Assembly: GCF_905220365.1 (NCBI RefSeq)
Contig: NC_061146.1
Location: 9,489,538-9,553,537 of the forward strand
Source of the DNA: Vanessa cardui
Lineage: Eukaryota; Arthropoda; Insecta; Lepidoptera; Nymphalidae
Direction: 5' to 3'
Length of the DNA: 64,000 bases
In this document: positions 11,506 to 23,710 of the stretch, in pieces
Layout: each line of letters opens with the position of its first letter
Numbering within the stretch: the stretch's first letter is position 1
Made by a program: the position numbers and the translations under genes
Notes under the pieces: generated by a model
What the model was told of the DNA's origin: nothing
Database searches by the model: none
The model's input: only the letters and a program-made list of their open reading frames with translations

Positions 11506-11747
11506 CCAAACCATTCATTCTCACATATAAGGTACGTAATGTGTCCAGTACGTCAGGAGTTAAAAGCGAACAGTTCTTAATAGTAATACACATTCATCTG
11601 CGTTTGTATTAATGTGAAACAAACGGTTATGACCGCCGCAAACAGTCCACCAATATCTCGAGTATAATCGAAATTAATCGCTTTTCGATTCATAAACAAG
11701 CCTCCAAGTCTACAAGCCCTTGTACGGAACCGTCAAAACTTTATTGC

Positions 11748-12238
11748 CTACAAGCTGTGCCCGTGACATTGTACGCGTATGAATTTAACAAAAAAATATT
11801 GTAGCCTAAGTTCCTTATTACATCATTTATCTACCAGTGAAACGACACAGGACGAGTGGTGGTCGAGTGGTGTGTACACCGGTTTTCATAGGTACGCCAC
11901 TCCGAGATCCCGGGTTCGATTCCCGGTCGATTCGATGTAGATTACCATTAGTTTTCGATGTTGTCTTGGGTCTGGGTGTTTGTGGTACCGTCGTTACTTC
12001 TGATTTCCATAACACAAGTGCTTTAGCTACTTACATTGGGATCAGAGTAATGTATGTGATGTTGTCGAAAAAAAAAAAGAAAAAAAGTCCCGTCAAAATC
12101 AACAACAAACAGACAGACAAAAATTGTAAAAAAAAACTGTTATTTTGGTATATGTACCGTGTATTCATATGCATTGAATAAAAAAGGATTATTTTAATAT
12201 TACAAACAGATACTCCAATTTTATTATATGTATAGATT
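11748..12238 (-). mobile_element. Helitron-like element C, split by SINE B
   Basis: Counterpart of 595-1099, with the same nested SINE B. Confidence 0.75.
11851..12069 (+). mobile_element. SINE B copy, nested
   Basis: Counterpart of 699-919. The first bases are rearranged (GACGAGTGGTGGTCGAG). Confidence 0.88.
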
Positions 12239-12563
12239 AAACTTGTTTAGTGGAACGTTTGGGTCAAATCAACATAATTATTAATGGTAAACAGTTTGAA
12301 ATCAACGTGTATTTCTTGCATCCCATTTCAATTTATATCGAATGAAAACGATCTATTCGATACGAGAGTATGATATTCCTTTAACGCACAGACCATGTTT
12401 TAGCAAATATATATATATACCATATTTTTAGCAAAAAAAATACAAAAGAATATCAAAAAACAATACAGCTCACTTCAATACTAAAATAAATTTAAGTAAA
12501 ATCAAAATAGCGTTAATGAGCTGAATCATAATGGTTGATCATTACTTTAAAATTATATATAAA

Positions 12564-12830
12564 TCTATATATATAAAAAAATTGGAGTGTCTGTTTGGAC
12601 TATCAAAATAACCGCTTTTTACTAATTGTATATGTATGTACACGGTACATATACTAAAATACATTTTTTGTCTATCTGTCTATATGTTTGTTTCGTCTAA
12701 TATCTGGAATGGCTGGACTGATTTTGACAGGACGTTCACTGGCAGATAACTGATATAATAAGGAGTAAATTGGGCTACAGTATTTTTTTTTATAAAATTC
12801 AAACGCATACAAGGTCGCGGGCGCAGCTAG
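12564..12830 (+). mobile_element. Helitron-like element C, near complete
   Basis: Starts TCTATATATATAAAAAAATT and ends CGCGGGCGCAGCTAG before T, 267 bases. It holds the central CGGTACATATACTAAAATAC part that copy 1440-1660 lacks. Confidence 0.77.
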
Positions 12831-12888
12831 TTAATAATAAAAACACGCTGCAATGTCTAAATACTATCTGTAAATACTAGCGCGCTCT

Positions 12889-13056
12889 GGTAAATTTTGT
12901 CACGGTGACTTTTTCGTCACTCTTGTCAAATCCGTGAATATGTACAGATACAGACACAAATGTAACCCAATTGTCACGTCGTAAAGTGCGCGCACCTCCA
13001 TACATATTCATGGGCTCGACAAGAGTGACGAAACAGTCACCGTGACAAAAGTTACC
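12889..13056. mobile_element. Short hairpin MITE, copy 2
   Basis: Counterpart of 1719-1886, same 168-base length. Confidence 0.7.
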
Positions 13057-13161
13057 AGGTGTCCTCGCGAATCCGACACTCCGTTGTCACGTCGAGTGAC
13101 ACCAACGACTTAACATCACAGAAGCTGCCTAATACAAAACTAATAAGTTATAGTACAATAC

Positions 13162-13385
13162 GACGACCTCCGTGGTCGAGTGGTGTGTAGTCTAGTTTTC
13201 ATGGGTACGCCACTTCGAAGTCCCGGAGTCGATATAGATTCACATTAGTTTTCTATGTTGTCTTGGGTCTGGGTGTATGTGGTACCGTCGTTACTTCTGA
13301 TTTTCCATAACACAAGTGCTTTAGCTACTTACATTGGGATCAGAGTAATGTATGTGATGTTGTCTCATATTTATTTCTTATTTAT
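13162..13385 (+). mobile_element. SINE B copy
   Basis: Counterpart of 1992-2215. A Helitron-type end (GCGGGTACATCTAG) follows at about 13420-13436. Confidence 0.87.
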
Positions 13386-13873
13386 AATAACTTTTTTGTT
13401 AAATTCGAACACGCTAAAAGTCGCGGGTACATCTAGTTTTTCAATAAATATACGATAGAGAGGCCATGAGATAATTGTCGTTACGTTGATTCGTAGGAGA
13501 TAACCAGCTACCCTTGACCCGTCTGTGTTTCTGTTATAATTTTCCACCACGATAGAAATTTAGCGCTTACAACGATTACTTGTAACACATTACAATATCG
13601 CTGTAAATTCTAAAGCGATTAGCTGTGATTGATGGTCCATTGTCGTTTTATTCGCTGTCATTAACGACCATCAGATTTTGGACAAGCATTGTTTGTTTAT
13701 AGATTAAAATAGGTTATCCATCAATATTTAACGGTACGTGATCTCGATATGAAAAAATGTGAAATATAAATAAATAAATATTGCATGCACTTACACACGC
13801 GAGAGTTTTTTTTCCGGCGTAATTAATTTTTTTTTAATTGCAAATTACTTACAATTTTTGATATGATAACTTG

Positions 13874-14117
13874 AGAGCCGAGATGTCCCAGTGGTTAGAA
13901 CACCTACATAACTGATGATTGCGGGTTCAAACCCAGGCATGCACCACAGAATTTTCATGTGTTTAATTTGTATTTATAATCCATCTAGAGCTCAGTGAGG
14001 AAACCTGGATCTCCACCAACTCGCATCGAAGCAGCGTGGTGAAATATGGTCCTAACTATCAACCTCCTCAAAGGCAGGGAAGGCCTTCGCCCAGCAGTGG
14101 GAAATTTACAGGCTATA
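13874..14117 (+). mobile_element. SINE A copy, shortened body
   Basis: Counterpart of 2735-2972, with the same internal deletion. Confidence 0.87.
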
Positions 14118-14227
14118 TATTTTCACATTACATATTTTGTTAAAAAAATGTTAAAATTGTTGTTTATTATCTTTTCTACTATAACACAAATTAAAATATA
14201 TACTTGTCACTTACTTGATGATTTAGG

Positions 14228-14472
14228 TAAATAAATAAATAAATTATAAATATGAGACAACATCACATACATTACTCTGGTCCCAATGTAAGTAGCTGAA
14301 GCACTTGCGTTATGGAAATCAGAAGTAACGACGGTACCACAAACACCCAGACCCAAGACAACATAGAAAACTATTGGTAATCTACATCGACTCGGCCGGG
14401 AATCGAACCCGGGACTTCAGAGTAGCGTACCCATGAAAACCGGTGTACACACCACTCGACCAAGGAGGTCGT
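14228..14472 (-). mobile_element. SINE B copy
   Basis: Counterpart of 3082-3327, with a shorter TAAA run. Confidence 0.89.
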
Positions 14473-14795
14473 TTAGGTGGCAACACACTCACAATTCACA
14501 TCTTTTAACTTATCATTTAATTCAACCCACAACAAAACAAAAAAACTTTTATATTATTTCACGTCACGCCAATAGAAGTAAAACTTCTAAATTAACTTTA
14601 TTAGTAAAAATTTGTATAGGAAATTCTTTGCAGAATCGAACTAGCCTTTTTATAATCCCAATAAACATTTTAATTATAATATGTATAATTGTCGTATCAT
14701 CGTAATCGTACTAGATTTTTTTTGACCAAAAGCGAAAACAAGTAACCAATATAAAATGATATCCGGCTCTGAGGACCATTTTTGAAACATTAGTA

Positions 14796-15076
14796 TGTAA
14801 GGTTAATTAGCCAATATATTATATTATGATGTATTTATTTAATACTATGTAATATATACACTAATAACTTTTTAAATTCATGAGTTATACAGTTATATGG
14901 CCAGTGGCCATAGTCACATAATGACTTTAATTATGTAACTATGGCAACGGAAAAATAAAGAGGAGAAGACTGGACATTCTTTGGTGGAATATATTTTTTT
15001 ATGTTGAAATGTGAATAATAAAATTAATATAACAAAAATAATCGAATTTACTTGGAGATAATCTTAGATCCTTTTA
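14796..15076 (+). repeat. 5' LTR
   Basis: 281 bases from TGTAAGGTTAATTAGCC to TTAGATCCTTTTA. By eye it is identical to the 3' LTR. It ends in TA rather than the usual CA. Confidence 0.92.
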
Positions 15077-15188
15077 TCTCAGAAGTGGATAAAGGTATTG
15101 CGCCCACAATATTCAGTAAATATTGCCGATAACTAATCATCAATTATAAGAGTTGCATAGATATTGTCGATAAAGTATCTCCGTAACA

Positions 15189-16470
15189 ATGGATGAAGTT
15201 ACTAAAAAAAGCAAGCACAGGCAGCGAAAACGTCGTCGTGACCGAAGCGGAATGCACGAGCAACGAAAAATGCGATCGAACGTTTGTTCCTTGGGATTTC
15301 TTCGTGTTAAAAGTCGCAGTGTTCGCGAACAGTCTACGATACGTCGTGATGAATCGAACCGGAGACGCAGCCGTGGCCGACGTTGCAGTCGAAGCAGCAG
15401 CTGTAAGCGACAGAATCGACGTCGCCTCAGCCGGGACTCGGATGGCAGATGCAACAGGAATGATCGTGGCGGACGCTCAGAGTCTAGCAGCGAGCGTCAT
15501 ACACCTTCAGTTTCTGGCGATCGACGTCGCAGCCTTCGCCGGGGCTCCATTAGCGGCGAGCGTCGTACACCTCCAGCTTCTGGTCACGTGAGTACTACTA
15601 ATGTTCTTAATAATGACACACAAGTGATTCTTGCCTCATTAGTAGAACTCTTAGCCAAAAGTCGATCCCAAAGTAATAAATTTCCTATGCTCGGTAATGT
15701 GATTCCCGATTTTGACCCTATGGTCAAGAGCCAGACCATGTCTATGTGGATCAAAAAGGTTGAAGAGTGTGCGAGGCTTTACGATTGGGGGGAAGAGCAG
15801 ATCATTCACTACGCATTGCCTAAACTGACAGGGGTTGCGAAGACGTGGTATCAAGCTCTACCATCCATGGCGTATTCGTGGCCTGAATGGAAAACCAAGT
15901 TAGAGGAATCATTTCCAACTAGTGAAGACTATGCTGAGTTATTGACTGAGATGCTATCAAAACGTGTCAAATTTAACGACTCTTTGGAACATTACTTTTA
16001 TGAAAAAAATAATTTATTAAATAGATGTGAAATACAGGGTAAACGAGTGGTAGATTGTTTACTGTACGGTATTGAGGATCGATCCTTGAGGTTAGGTGCA
16101 AAAGCTGTAAAGTGCCAAGAACCTGAACAAATTCTAAAATATTTTCAATCAATTAAGCAGCAACCTTGCGAATTTGTCAAAAATATATTGAATCAAGATA
16201 AGCGTAATAATATTACCTCCTCGATGTCTATAAATAATGCACGGCAAATGACAAGTAACAGCGAAAATAGGACCCTTAGATCTCAAAATAGTACGTCAAT
16301 TGTATGTTTTAATTGCAATGAAGCTGGGCGGGCATATTAGTTCTAGATGCTCGAAAAATATATTAAAATGTAATGTTTGTAATAGATTAGGTCACTTGTC
16401 TACCTATTGTCCTAGACTACCTTCCAATTCTATTAGTAAGGATGATAAATCTAATGATACAGATGCATAA
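15189..16470 (+). pseudogene. Gag of the LTR element, frameshifted
   Basis: The frame opens at ATG 15189. Residues 1-140 are dominated by Arg and Ser (RS/SR pairs, KRRRDR), an RNA-binding-like basic tail unusual for Gag. Residues 170-320 look like a Ty3-type capsid domain (IPDFDP, KTWYQALP, WPEWKTKLEESFP). The frame stops at 16340 within the first zinc knuckle (C-F-N-C-N-E-A-G) because GGGC is duplicated near 16329-16336. Downstream bases in another frame encode the rest of that knuckle and a second one (C-N-V-C-N-R-L-G-H), ending at TAA 16468-16470. Particle assembly from this copy alone is unlikely. Confidence 0.85.
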
Positions 16471-16499
16471 ATACGACTAATGACAATAAATGTTTAATG

Positions 16500-16600
16500 C
16501 TGTAAAAAAATCAACGATGAACTTATTCAATGTTACGTCAATCTAGGTAGCCAATGTACTGTTGATTCAACACAGTGAGGCAGTTAGGATAGGAATTGCG
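16500..16600 (+). pseudogene. Retropepsin remnant
   Basis: A short stretch reads C-Y-V-N-L-G-S-Q-C-T-V. It resembles the active-site region of Ty3-type proteases, where Asp precedes L/T-G-S/A; here codon 16540-16542 is Asn. A frameshift follows. The protease would be inactive. Confidence 0.55.
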
Positions 16601-17035
16601 TGGACTGATAATAACTTACCAACCATGAAGGGTATATAGGTAATAGCATAGTGATGCTTTTGGGTGTCCTTGACGTAACGATACAAATTCAGGACATCGT
16701 GGAAGAAATCATTGCGTATATTCTACAAATTCCTTAGTATTTACGCGAGATTGTTCAGTTAAATTGTAATTTAAAAACAGATGTTATTTTACATTCTAAA
16801 GAAATGTTTGCATTACCATGTATTTCCACGAATAAGTATTTGAGGTCGATTCGCATTAGTGGTTCTATACGAGGTACGTTGAATAACGAATAATATTTGA
16901 TGCCGGGTGAGTATAATATAGATTGGCAGAAGTAAAATACTGGTACAAAACTTTAGTGATAATACGATTTGTTTAAGTCAGAGTTCATTGGTTACACGTG
17001 CTGCTTGTATTGGAAATCACTTAAGTTTAAATTAA

Positions 17036-17870
17036 TTGGATTTTAATAATCCTAAGACTATTTCATCTATTAATCACGATAAGCAACTTAGCGAGGATGA
17101 AATTAACAGACTTAAAAAGATACTTAAAAGTTATGATACATGTTTCTCAGTAAATTTACGTGACTTAGAGTTGAATAATGTGGTTCAAATGGAAATAGAC
17201 TTGAATGATACGCAACCAGTAGTTTACCGCCCGTACAGACTCTCTTTTTCGGAACGTTGGTTAGTTCAATTCATGGTGAAGGAAATAAAAGACGCAGGAC
17301 TTAACCTTAAATTAAAGAAATGCAGTTTCCTTTATACTGAACTAGACTTTTTAGGATTTCAAGTAAGTGGTTAAGGGATACGTTCAGGAACGCGAAAAAC
17401 GTTAGTTTTAACTATACATAACTTCACAACCCCGCGAAATGTTATGATGTCGAGCGCTTTATTGGCCTGGCTAGTTTCTTTTGTCAATTTGTGAAAGACT
17501 TTACGCTTATCTCCCCTCCATTAACAGACCTACTTAGGCCTAAATTTGGATGGAAATGGACGACTGAACAGTCTGAATCGTTTAGAATATTAAAAGCAAA
17601 GTTAGTTGAACGTCCAATATTAATGTTATATATAATTTAGAAACCGAAATTCACACAGATGCATCAAAAATAGGCATTGCTGAAATTCTCCTGCAAATCG
17701 ATACAGACGGTTTACTGAGGCCTGTAACATATTATAGCTGTAAAACTTCAGTCGATGAACAAAAGATTCATTCCTTAGAATTAGAAAATTTAGCAGTTAT
17801 CGCATAATTGAATCGCTTTCGGGTTTATTTACTAGATATATAAGATTTATGCGTGGATAAATTATAAAGG
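17036..17870 (+). pseudogene. Reverse transcriptase / RNase H remnant, catalytic core deleted
   Basis: The 112-residue frame at 17036-17374 holds the start of a Ty3-type RT (Y-R-P-Y-R-L-S), then jumps at about 17300 to the segment following the active site (LKLKKCSFL, LDFLGFQVSG). The part with the YxDD aspartates is gone. Further on, in shifted frames, are the connection (FKDFTLISPPL-like) and RNase H start (E-I-H-T-D-A-S, at about 17650), ending near 17870 with stops. Integrase is absent. Confidence 0.8.
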
Positions 17871-18204
17871 TTACTCCAGTGATAACAGTGACAGTGACTA
17901 GAGTGAGAGTTCAGAAATTAGAGAGATTATCAGATTATCAGATTTAGAGAAAGAATAATAAGTATAAAACAAAATATATATATTTTTAAATATTATTTTA
18001 TAATGATAATAATAATATAACATGGATTGTTTTTAATAAGTGTGTAATGCAATAAACAATTGATTATTTACGATTATTATTTTCAGTTGATCAAATTCCT
18101 ACAATATTATTAATTTTTTTTTTTGAGATTAAAGGTAATGATTTTAAGTAGTGTGTTTCATTACTAAGAATGTTGATATTTTGATGTAAATTTGAAACAT
18201 ATGA

Positions 18205-18360
18205 GCAATCCGTGCAGATAATGAATGGCATTCAGAAATGGATGTCGCACATATGATTGCAAGATAGTTTTTAAGGCCTGAGCGTAAGTTGTCATGACTG
18301 GCCAGTGCAGAAAATGAATGGCACCATGATAACGGTGTCGCACACATGACCTTAGACTGT
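18205..18360 (+). repeat. 93-base imperfect direct repeat in LTR element 3' region
   Basis: GTGCAGATAATGAATGGCA (18212) recurs as GTGCAGAAAATGAATGGCA (18305), each followed about 20 bases later by GTCGCACA. It lies in the non-coding stretch that replaces integrase. Confidence 0.65.
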
Positions 18361-18861
18361 GACAAATTGCGCAAGAAAAAGAAATAGAGAATGAGAATGA
18401 AGTATTATTAATGAAATTGAATTATGATACAGATTTGTGATTATGATAATGATTATATAATGAGAATATGATACATGAATATGATGTACTAAATGAATTC
18501 GAAAGGTGATTATGGATTATGTATATTTATATATATTATACTATATTTATTTATATTATACTGATTTTGACATAGATTTTCAGGTTGTAATGTTTAATAT
18601 GCAATTAATAAATTTATATCATTTGTATAAATAGCCTAAAAATTTACAATATTGATGTTACGATTTGTAATTAACTTTTACCCGCCCTATGTGATGTCTT
18701 TGGGCCAATGTATGTTCTATATATTATCATTATTGTATACCTTAATTAAGCTAGTATTATTCTGTTTACTTTTATTTTTTTGCTTTTTGTTTTTTTTTTT
18801 TCCTTCCTATGAAAAATTATACGAGCTAGTGGGAGGACCCACTAAGATAGGTTGGCCGAGC

Positions 18862-19142
18862 TGTAAGGTTAATTAGCCAATATATTATATTATGATGTAT
18901 TTATTTAATACTATGTAATATATACACTAATAACTTTTTAAATTCATGAGTTATACAGTTATATGGCCAGTGGCCATAGTCACATAATGACTTTAATTAT
19001 GTAACTATGGCAACGGAAAAATAAAGAGGAGAAGACTGGACATTCTTTGGTGGAATATATTTTTTTATGTTGAAATGTGAATAATAAAATTAATATAACA
19101 AAAATAATCGAATTTACTTGGAGATAATCTTAGATCCTTTTA
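18862..19142 (+). repeat. 3' LTR
   Basis: 281 bases, identical by eye to 14796-15076. Confidence 0.92.
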
Positions 19143-19710
19143 AGTAAAATTAAAAGAAAATTATATTGCTTTACTAATTTATTGGGATGTGTAATCGGTT
19201 GACGCTACACGTGAACAGAGAGCATTGTAGATCATCTCTTTTCGTTTCTTATTTAACTTAAACTTTTCAAAACACGGAAATTCCATAAAAATCTTAAGGC
19301 ATGGTGTACCTATATTTATACCGAACCCAACGGAAAAGTAACAAAGAATTTGCTGTACAAACTGACCGGGAACAAATCGGTACAATTCTGGTTTAAAATT
19401 TCTTAAGGGACCCGAAACTCGAAACTGGAAACAGCCCTTAAATTACTTCGCATGAACGCGCAAAGTGACTTCGAAAGTAATCATGGGCTGTTATTAAATA
19501 TTCTATTTTATTAAGAACATTAGTATTCAGAATTCGTTTATTTCAACATAATCTTAGATTGAGATTAAAGAATTTGTGATACATGACCATGTCTCAATAA
19601 AGCAACCCCCTCTTATGCTCCCGAGGAAGAGGGAGGGGGGGTATAATGGCTATCTCTCATTCAACTTCACTTCAACACGTGAATTGAAGTGAAATTTTGA
19701 TGGTTGTCAG

Positions 19711-19965
19711 AGTCGAGATGACCCAGTGGTTAGAACGCGTGCATCTTAAGCGATGATTGCGAGTTCAAACCCAGGCAAGCACCGCTGATTTTTGTCATTG
19801 TGCTTAATTTGTCTTTATAATTCATCTCGTACTCGGCGGTGAAGGAAAACATCTTGAGGAAACCTGCATGTGACAAATTTCATAGAAATTCTGCCACATG
19901 TTTATTCCACCAACCCGCATTGGAACACCGTGGTGGAATATGTTCCAAACCTTCTCCTCAAAGGG
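19711..19965 (+). mobile_element. SINE A copy, 3' truncated
   Basis: Counterpart of 4213-4461, with the same truncation point. Confidence 0.87.
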
Positions 19966-20032
19966 ATATAACTATTTTCTTATTCCATTTTTAGATTGGG
20001 GGTTTCAAACAACCCAAAGCCAAAAATTACTG

Positions 20033-20258
20033 CATGTTAACTTCCAGGCAGGATACATTACATACATATATAATTGTATTTAACTAATATGATTGTATTT
20101 TTTAAATGTTGAAAAAGAGTAACTACAGAGTTTCTTGCTGGTTCTTCTCGGTAGAATCTACTTTCCGAACCGGTGGTAGCTTCACTTAATTGTTAAATGA
20201 CGATTCAAAAGTGCTTGTAAAAGACCACTTGAATAAAGTTTATTTTGATTAAGAATGT
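20033..20258 (+). mobile_element. LINE D 3' end
   Basis: Counterpart of 4528-4750. Confidence 0.74.
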
Positions 20259-20446
20259 ATTGCTTATAATCGCTTCGTAAACAAACCATTATTTCTCATA
20301 AAATGTTAAGGATAAAAAATTGTTATTGTTTGTTACGTATACGCGAGTCTTTTTTGTAGACGTTTTAAGGTCTACAATACTAAATCATATTTAATACATT
20401 ATTTTGACCTATCTCGTAGGGAAGCCAGCGTTTTCAATGTAAGCGA

Positions 20447-20697
20447 TAAAAAAAAATTAAATAAATATTGGACCGCATCACATTAATTACTCTAAGCCCA
20501 ATGTACCTAAATAGCTAAAGCACTTGTATTACGGAAAACCGGAAGTAACGACGGTACCACAAACACCCAGACCCAAGACAACATAAAAAACTAATGATCT
20601 TTTTCTATGTCGACTCATCCGGGAATCGTACCCGGGACCTCAGAGTGGCGTGCCCATGAAAATCGATGTACACACTACTCGACCACGGAGGTCGTCA
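20447..20697 (-). mobile_element. SINE B copy
   Basis: Counterpart of 4951-5190. Confidence 0.87.
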
Positions 20698-20902
20698 AAA
20701 AATGTGTTTATTTACATGAAATTGGAAACCTCTAAGATTATCATTGTTTCTCTACTATATTATGCATGCATTATTTACAAAAACTCCTTGAATCACTCTA
20801 TCTATTCAAAAAAACCGCATCAAAATCCGTTGCGTAGTTTTAAGGTAATACAGGAATAGACATATATACATCGGGAAGTGACTTTTATACTAGGTAGTAA
20901 TT
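20698..20902 (-). mobile_element. Helitron-like element E
   Basis: Counterpart of 5191-5393. A Helitron C remnant at 21310-21424 matches 5812-5925. Confidence 0.63.
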
Positions 20903-21680
20903 AAACGATGCTGAGTAAGGTGCCTAAGAAGTAACCAAGACAGACCTTAGGCTATATATTATTTAATATATATTATTCTAAGTTATAGAAAAAAATTTAT
21001 TTTTATATAGTTATAAATATATTTCAGAAAGGACGATTGAACTTGGTACCCATTTAGATCTCACTTCTTTTGTCGTTGAAGTCAACAACCAAGGCCTATA
21101 TCATAATATTGAACTTGGCTCTCATTTTACATTTATGTTTATGATTTGATTAGTTATTTCAATTTATATTTGATTATAACATTTTTTTAGATCCTTGATA
21201 GCTATTAAATCAAATTTAGTTAAATATTATTGAACTTGATTCCGTGAACTAATAACCGTATCATAGTAAAATTAATTACCGTTTTTCTAATTAATAATAT
21301 TAAAATTGACATATAAAATATATGTACCGTGTATACATTCATATAAAATGTATGTACATTTAGTATAAAGCAGTTATTTTAATGTTACATTAAAAGGACA
21401 TACCAATTTTATTTCATGTATACATTTCCAAAAGTATATACATATCGTCTTCGCAATCATTGGGCCACGAGGATGCAAGTAGCAATCTATATACATATAT
21501 AATAAAAGCGAAGGCAACGTTAAAATCAAGATTTCTTAATTTTGGCTCCAAATGTAAATTATATATATATGTGTGTCATGCGTTTTACAATGAAATAAAA
21601 TCATAATAAAATCTGTCATAGGTTTCGAAATTCCTAAAAAGCCTTTTGTATAATCGCTAAATTTCGCAGGAGACATTGAG

Positions 21681-21970
21681 AATACGACACAACTTAATTG
21701 TAGCGTCGGCAAAATTCGTAAAACCGATCACATCCGAATTAAGTACGCTATCCCAAATCAATATTTATTTCTTATGTGAATGTGATCTTTACACAAATGT
21801 AATAACTTGTAATATCATATGACCTAATGTAATCGTCAATTTGACACGTCGAATCTATAGCGTCGAAAAGCGCGATAGGGGGCTATTTCTATTGGTTGTG
21901 TAAATCGACAGTAATGTAAGCAGGTTTTATTGTATTTGCCGATGCTGCATCTAAGTTGTGTCGTACTACA
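21681..21970. mobile_element. MITE family 1 copy
   Basis: Counterpart of 6172-6445, with a few extra bases around 21835-21860. Confidence 0.73.
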
Positions 21971-22242
21971 CTAGCTTTGATTGAACGGTTCAACTTTGCA
22001 GCACTAATGACAAAGCGCGCCAATCAGTGGCCGTTTGAAATTTATACAGAGACGCTAATTTGTTGAAATTGTCAAAAAATCGTCGAAGCGTTATCACCGA
22101 ACGCATCCATTTGAAAATACAATTAAACCAAATTTCGTCTGAGTTCGAAAGAAATTTAAATGATTGACGAAATTATATGCAATTATCATAATCGTTATGG
22201 TAAATTGTATTAAACATTTATAAATTTGTATTTAAAAATTAT

Positions 22243-22512
22243 GAGTCGAGATGGCCCAGTGGTTAGAACGCGTGCATCTTAACCGATGATTGCGTGTTCA
22301 AATCCAAGCAAGTACCGTTGAGTATTCGTGTCCTTAATATATATTTATAATTCATCTCGTGCTCGGCGGTGAAGGAAAACATCGTGTGGAAACCTGCATG
22401 TATCTAAGTTCATAAAAATTCTGCCACATGTGTATTCCACCAACTCACATTGGAACAGCGTGGTGGAATGTGTTCCGAACCTTCTCCTTAAAGGGAGAAG
22501 AGGCCTTAGCTC
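22243..22512 (+). mobile_element. SINE A copy spanning the duplication edge
   Basis: Near full length to GAGGCCTTAGCTC. The first 146 bases match 6715-6860; the rest has no counterpart in copy 1. Confidence 0.88.
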
Positions 22513-23144
22513 TAATAATATAGTTAAAAAAATATCAAATATATTTGACTTATTTATTTTATCATATAAATTTTAAAGCAAGACGGACGAGGAACACACT
22601 TAAGCTCGCTGCTTAGACTATAAGACTAGTTCATGTCTCAACAGACATTAGTTAAGCTTTATGCAATTCTGCTAATACCTAAGTTGCAGCTCCTTACTGC
22701 GAATATATAAGACTGTTTACATGCTATTTTATACTAGCAACCCTTCCCGGCTTTACACAGGCACATTTCTGGTCCTAAATATACTACAGAATGTCTTACA
22801 ACGTTCATAGCTTTTTATTCACAACAGTACATGTCCCAGCGTTTTAAATTTGTAATATCTTCGAATATATTCATTTAAATTACGTGCTGTAAAGGGCTAT
22901 ATTGATTTATATTAAATACACAATATATTTAAGGTATTAATTAGATAAAAATTAATGCTGTATTGCTTGAAATCTTTTTGAAAATGAATCGTTATTTATC
23001 TTAAAACCTAAAAGATAAAAATGATTATTGTGGGCTAGCACTAAGAGATAGACGTATGCCATTGTTGACTTTTTGAAGGCTTTTTCAAGGTACTACACTA
23101 CAACTGTACATTAAATAAATCTATCTTATTCAGTCGGCGCAAAA
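22513..23144. other. Spacer, nothing recognised
   Basis: AT-rich, no coding frame, no familiar repeat. Confidence 0.45.
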
Positions 23145-23330
23145 AATATGTTTTTTTACAACATAACTTTAGAAACCTCTAAAATAATCAGTGTTTCTCT
23201 TATTGTGCTTGTTTGTTATGAATCAAACTCTCTATTAAAAACAGCATCAAAATCCGTTGTGTAATTTTAAAGATCTAAGCATACACAGCCACAGACATCG
23301 GTAAGCGACTTTGTTTAATACTATGGAAAG
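23145..23330 (-). mobile_element. Helitron-like element E, degraded
   Basis: GCATCAAAATCCGTTGTGTA and ACATCGGTAAGCGACTTTG are the reverse of family E. A more decayed piece lies at 23500-23620. Confidence 0.6.
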
Positions 23331-23710
23331 ATACTATATACATAGATAGTCGTCCTGACTTCGATAACAACAACAATATGATACGACAATAAGAATATAC
23401 ATACAAATTCTAGATTAAAAAACTAACATTAAACATTTCGGTTATTCTTCTATTAGAAAAGTTAAAATTCTCGATTTTTTCTGCTATGATATACCTGCAT
23501 AATACATATAAACCTTCCCCCTTAATCGTTGTATTTATTGATGAAAGCCGCATTAAAATCCATTATATAGTGTAAAATATCTAAACCTATAGACGGCGGG
23601 AAAATAGTTTTACACGGTGTGAAATAACTCTCCGTGTTTAATTATCGCTGATTAATGGAACACAACAATACACAACAGTTGAATATCTGGTAAGTGATTT
23701 TGACATAAAA

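Larger units (their letters stand above)
14796..19142 (+). mobile_element. Defective Ty3-type LTR retrotransposon
   Basis: A 4347-bp element with 281-bp LTRs and a 4-bp target duplication (AGTA at 14792-14795 and 19143-19146); the empty site is seen in duplication copy 1. The internal region has gag, a protease trace, a reverse transcriptase lacking its catalytic core and part of an RNase H, but no integrase. Gag with a basic N-terminus and two CCHC knuckles suggests a mag-like Ty3 lineage (inference). A TGG at 15086-15088 may start the primer binding site, but its offset of nine bases from the LTR is unusual. No clear polypurine tract adjoins the 3' LTR. Confidence 0.9.
11158..22388 (+). repeat. 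Large direct duplication, copy 2
   Basis: Second copy of 1-6860, offset by 11157 bases before the LTR insertion and by about 15.5 kb after it. The LTR element at 14796-19142 is absent from copy 1, so it inserted after the duplication or only into this copy. Confidence 0.93.

Noticed and set aside
15193..15591. Alternative 132-codon frame in gag
   Set aside because: It overlaps the Arg/Ser-rich Gag frame in another phase, and only the Gag frame continues into capsid and zinc-knuckle motifs.
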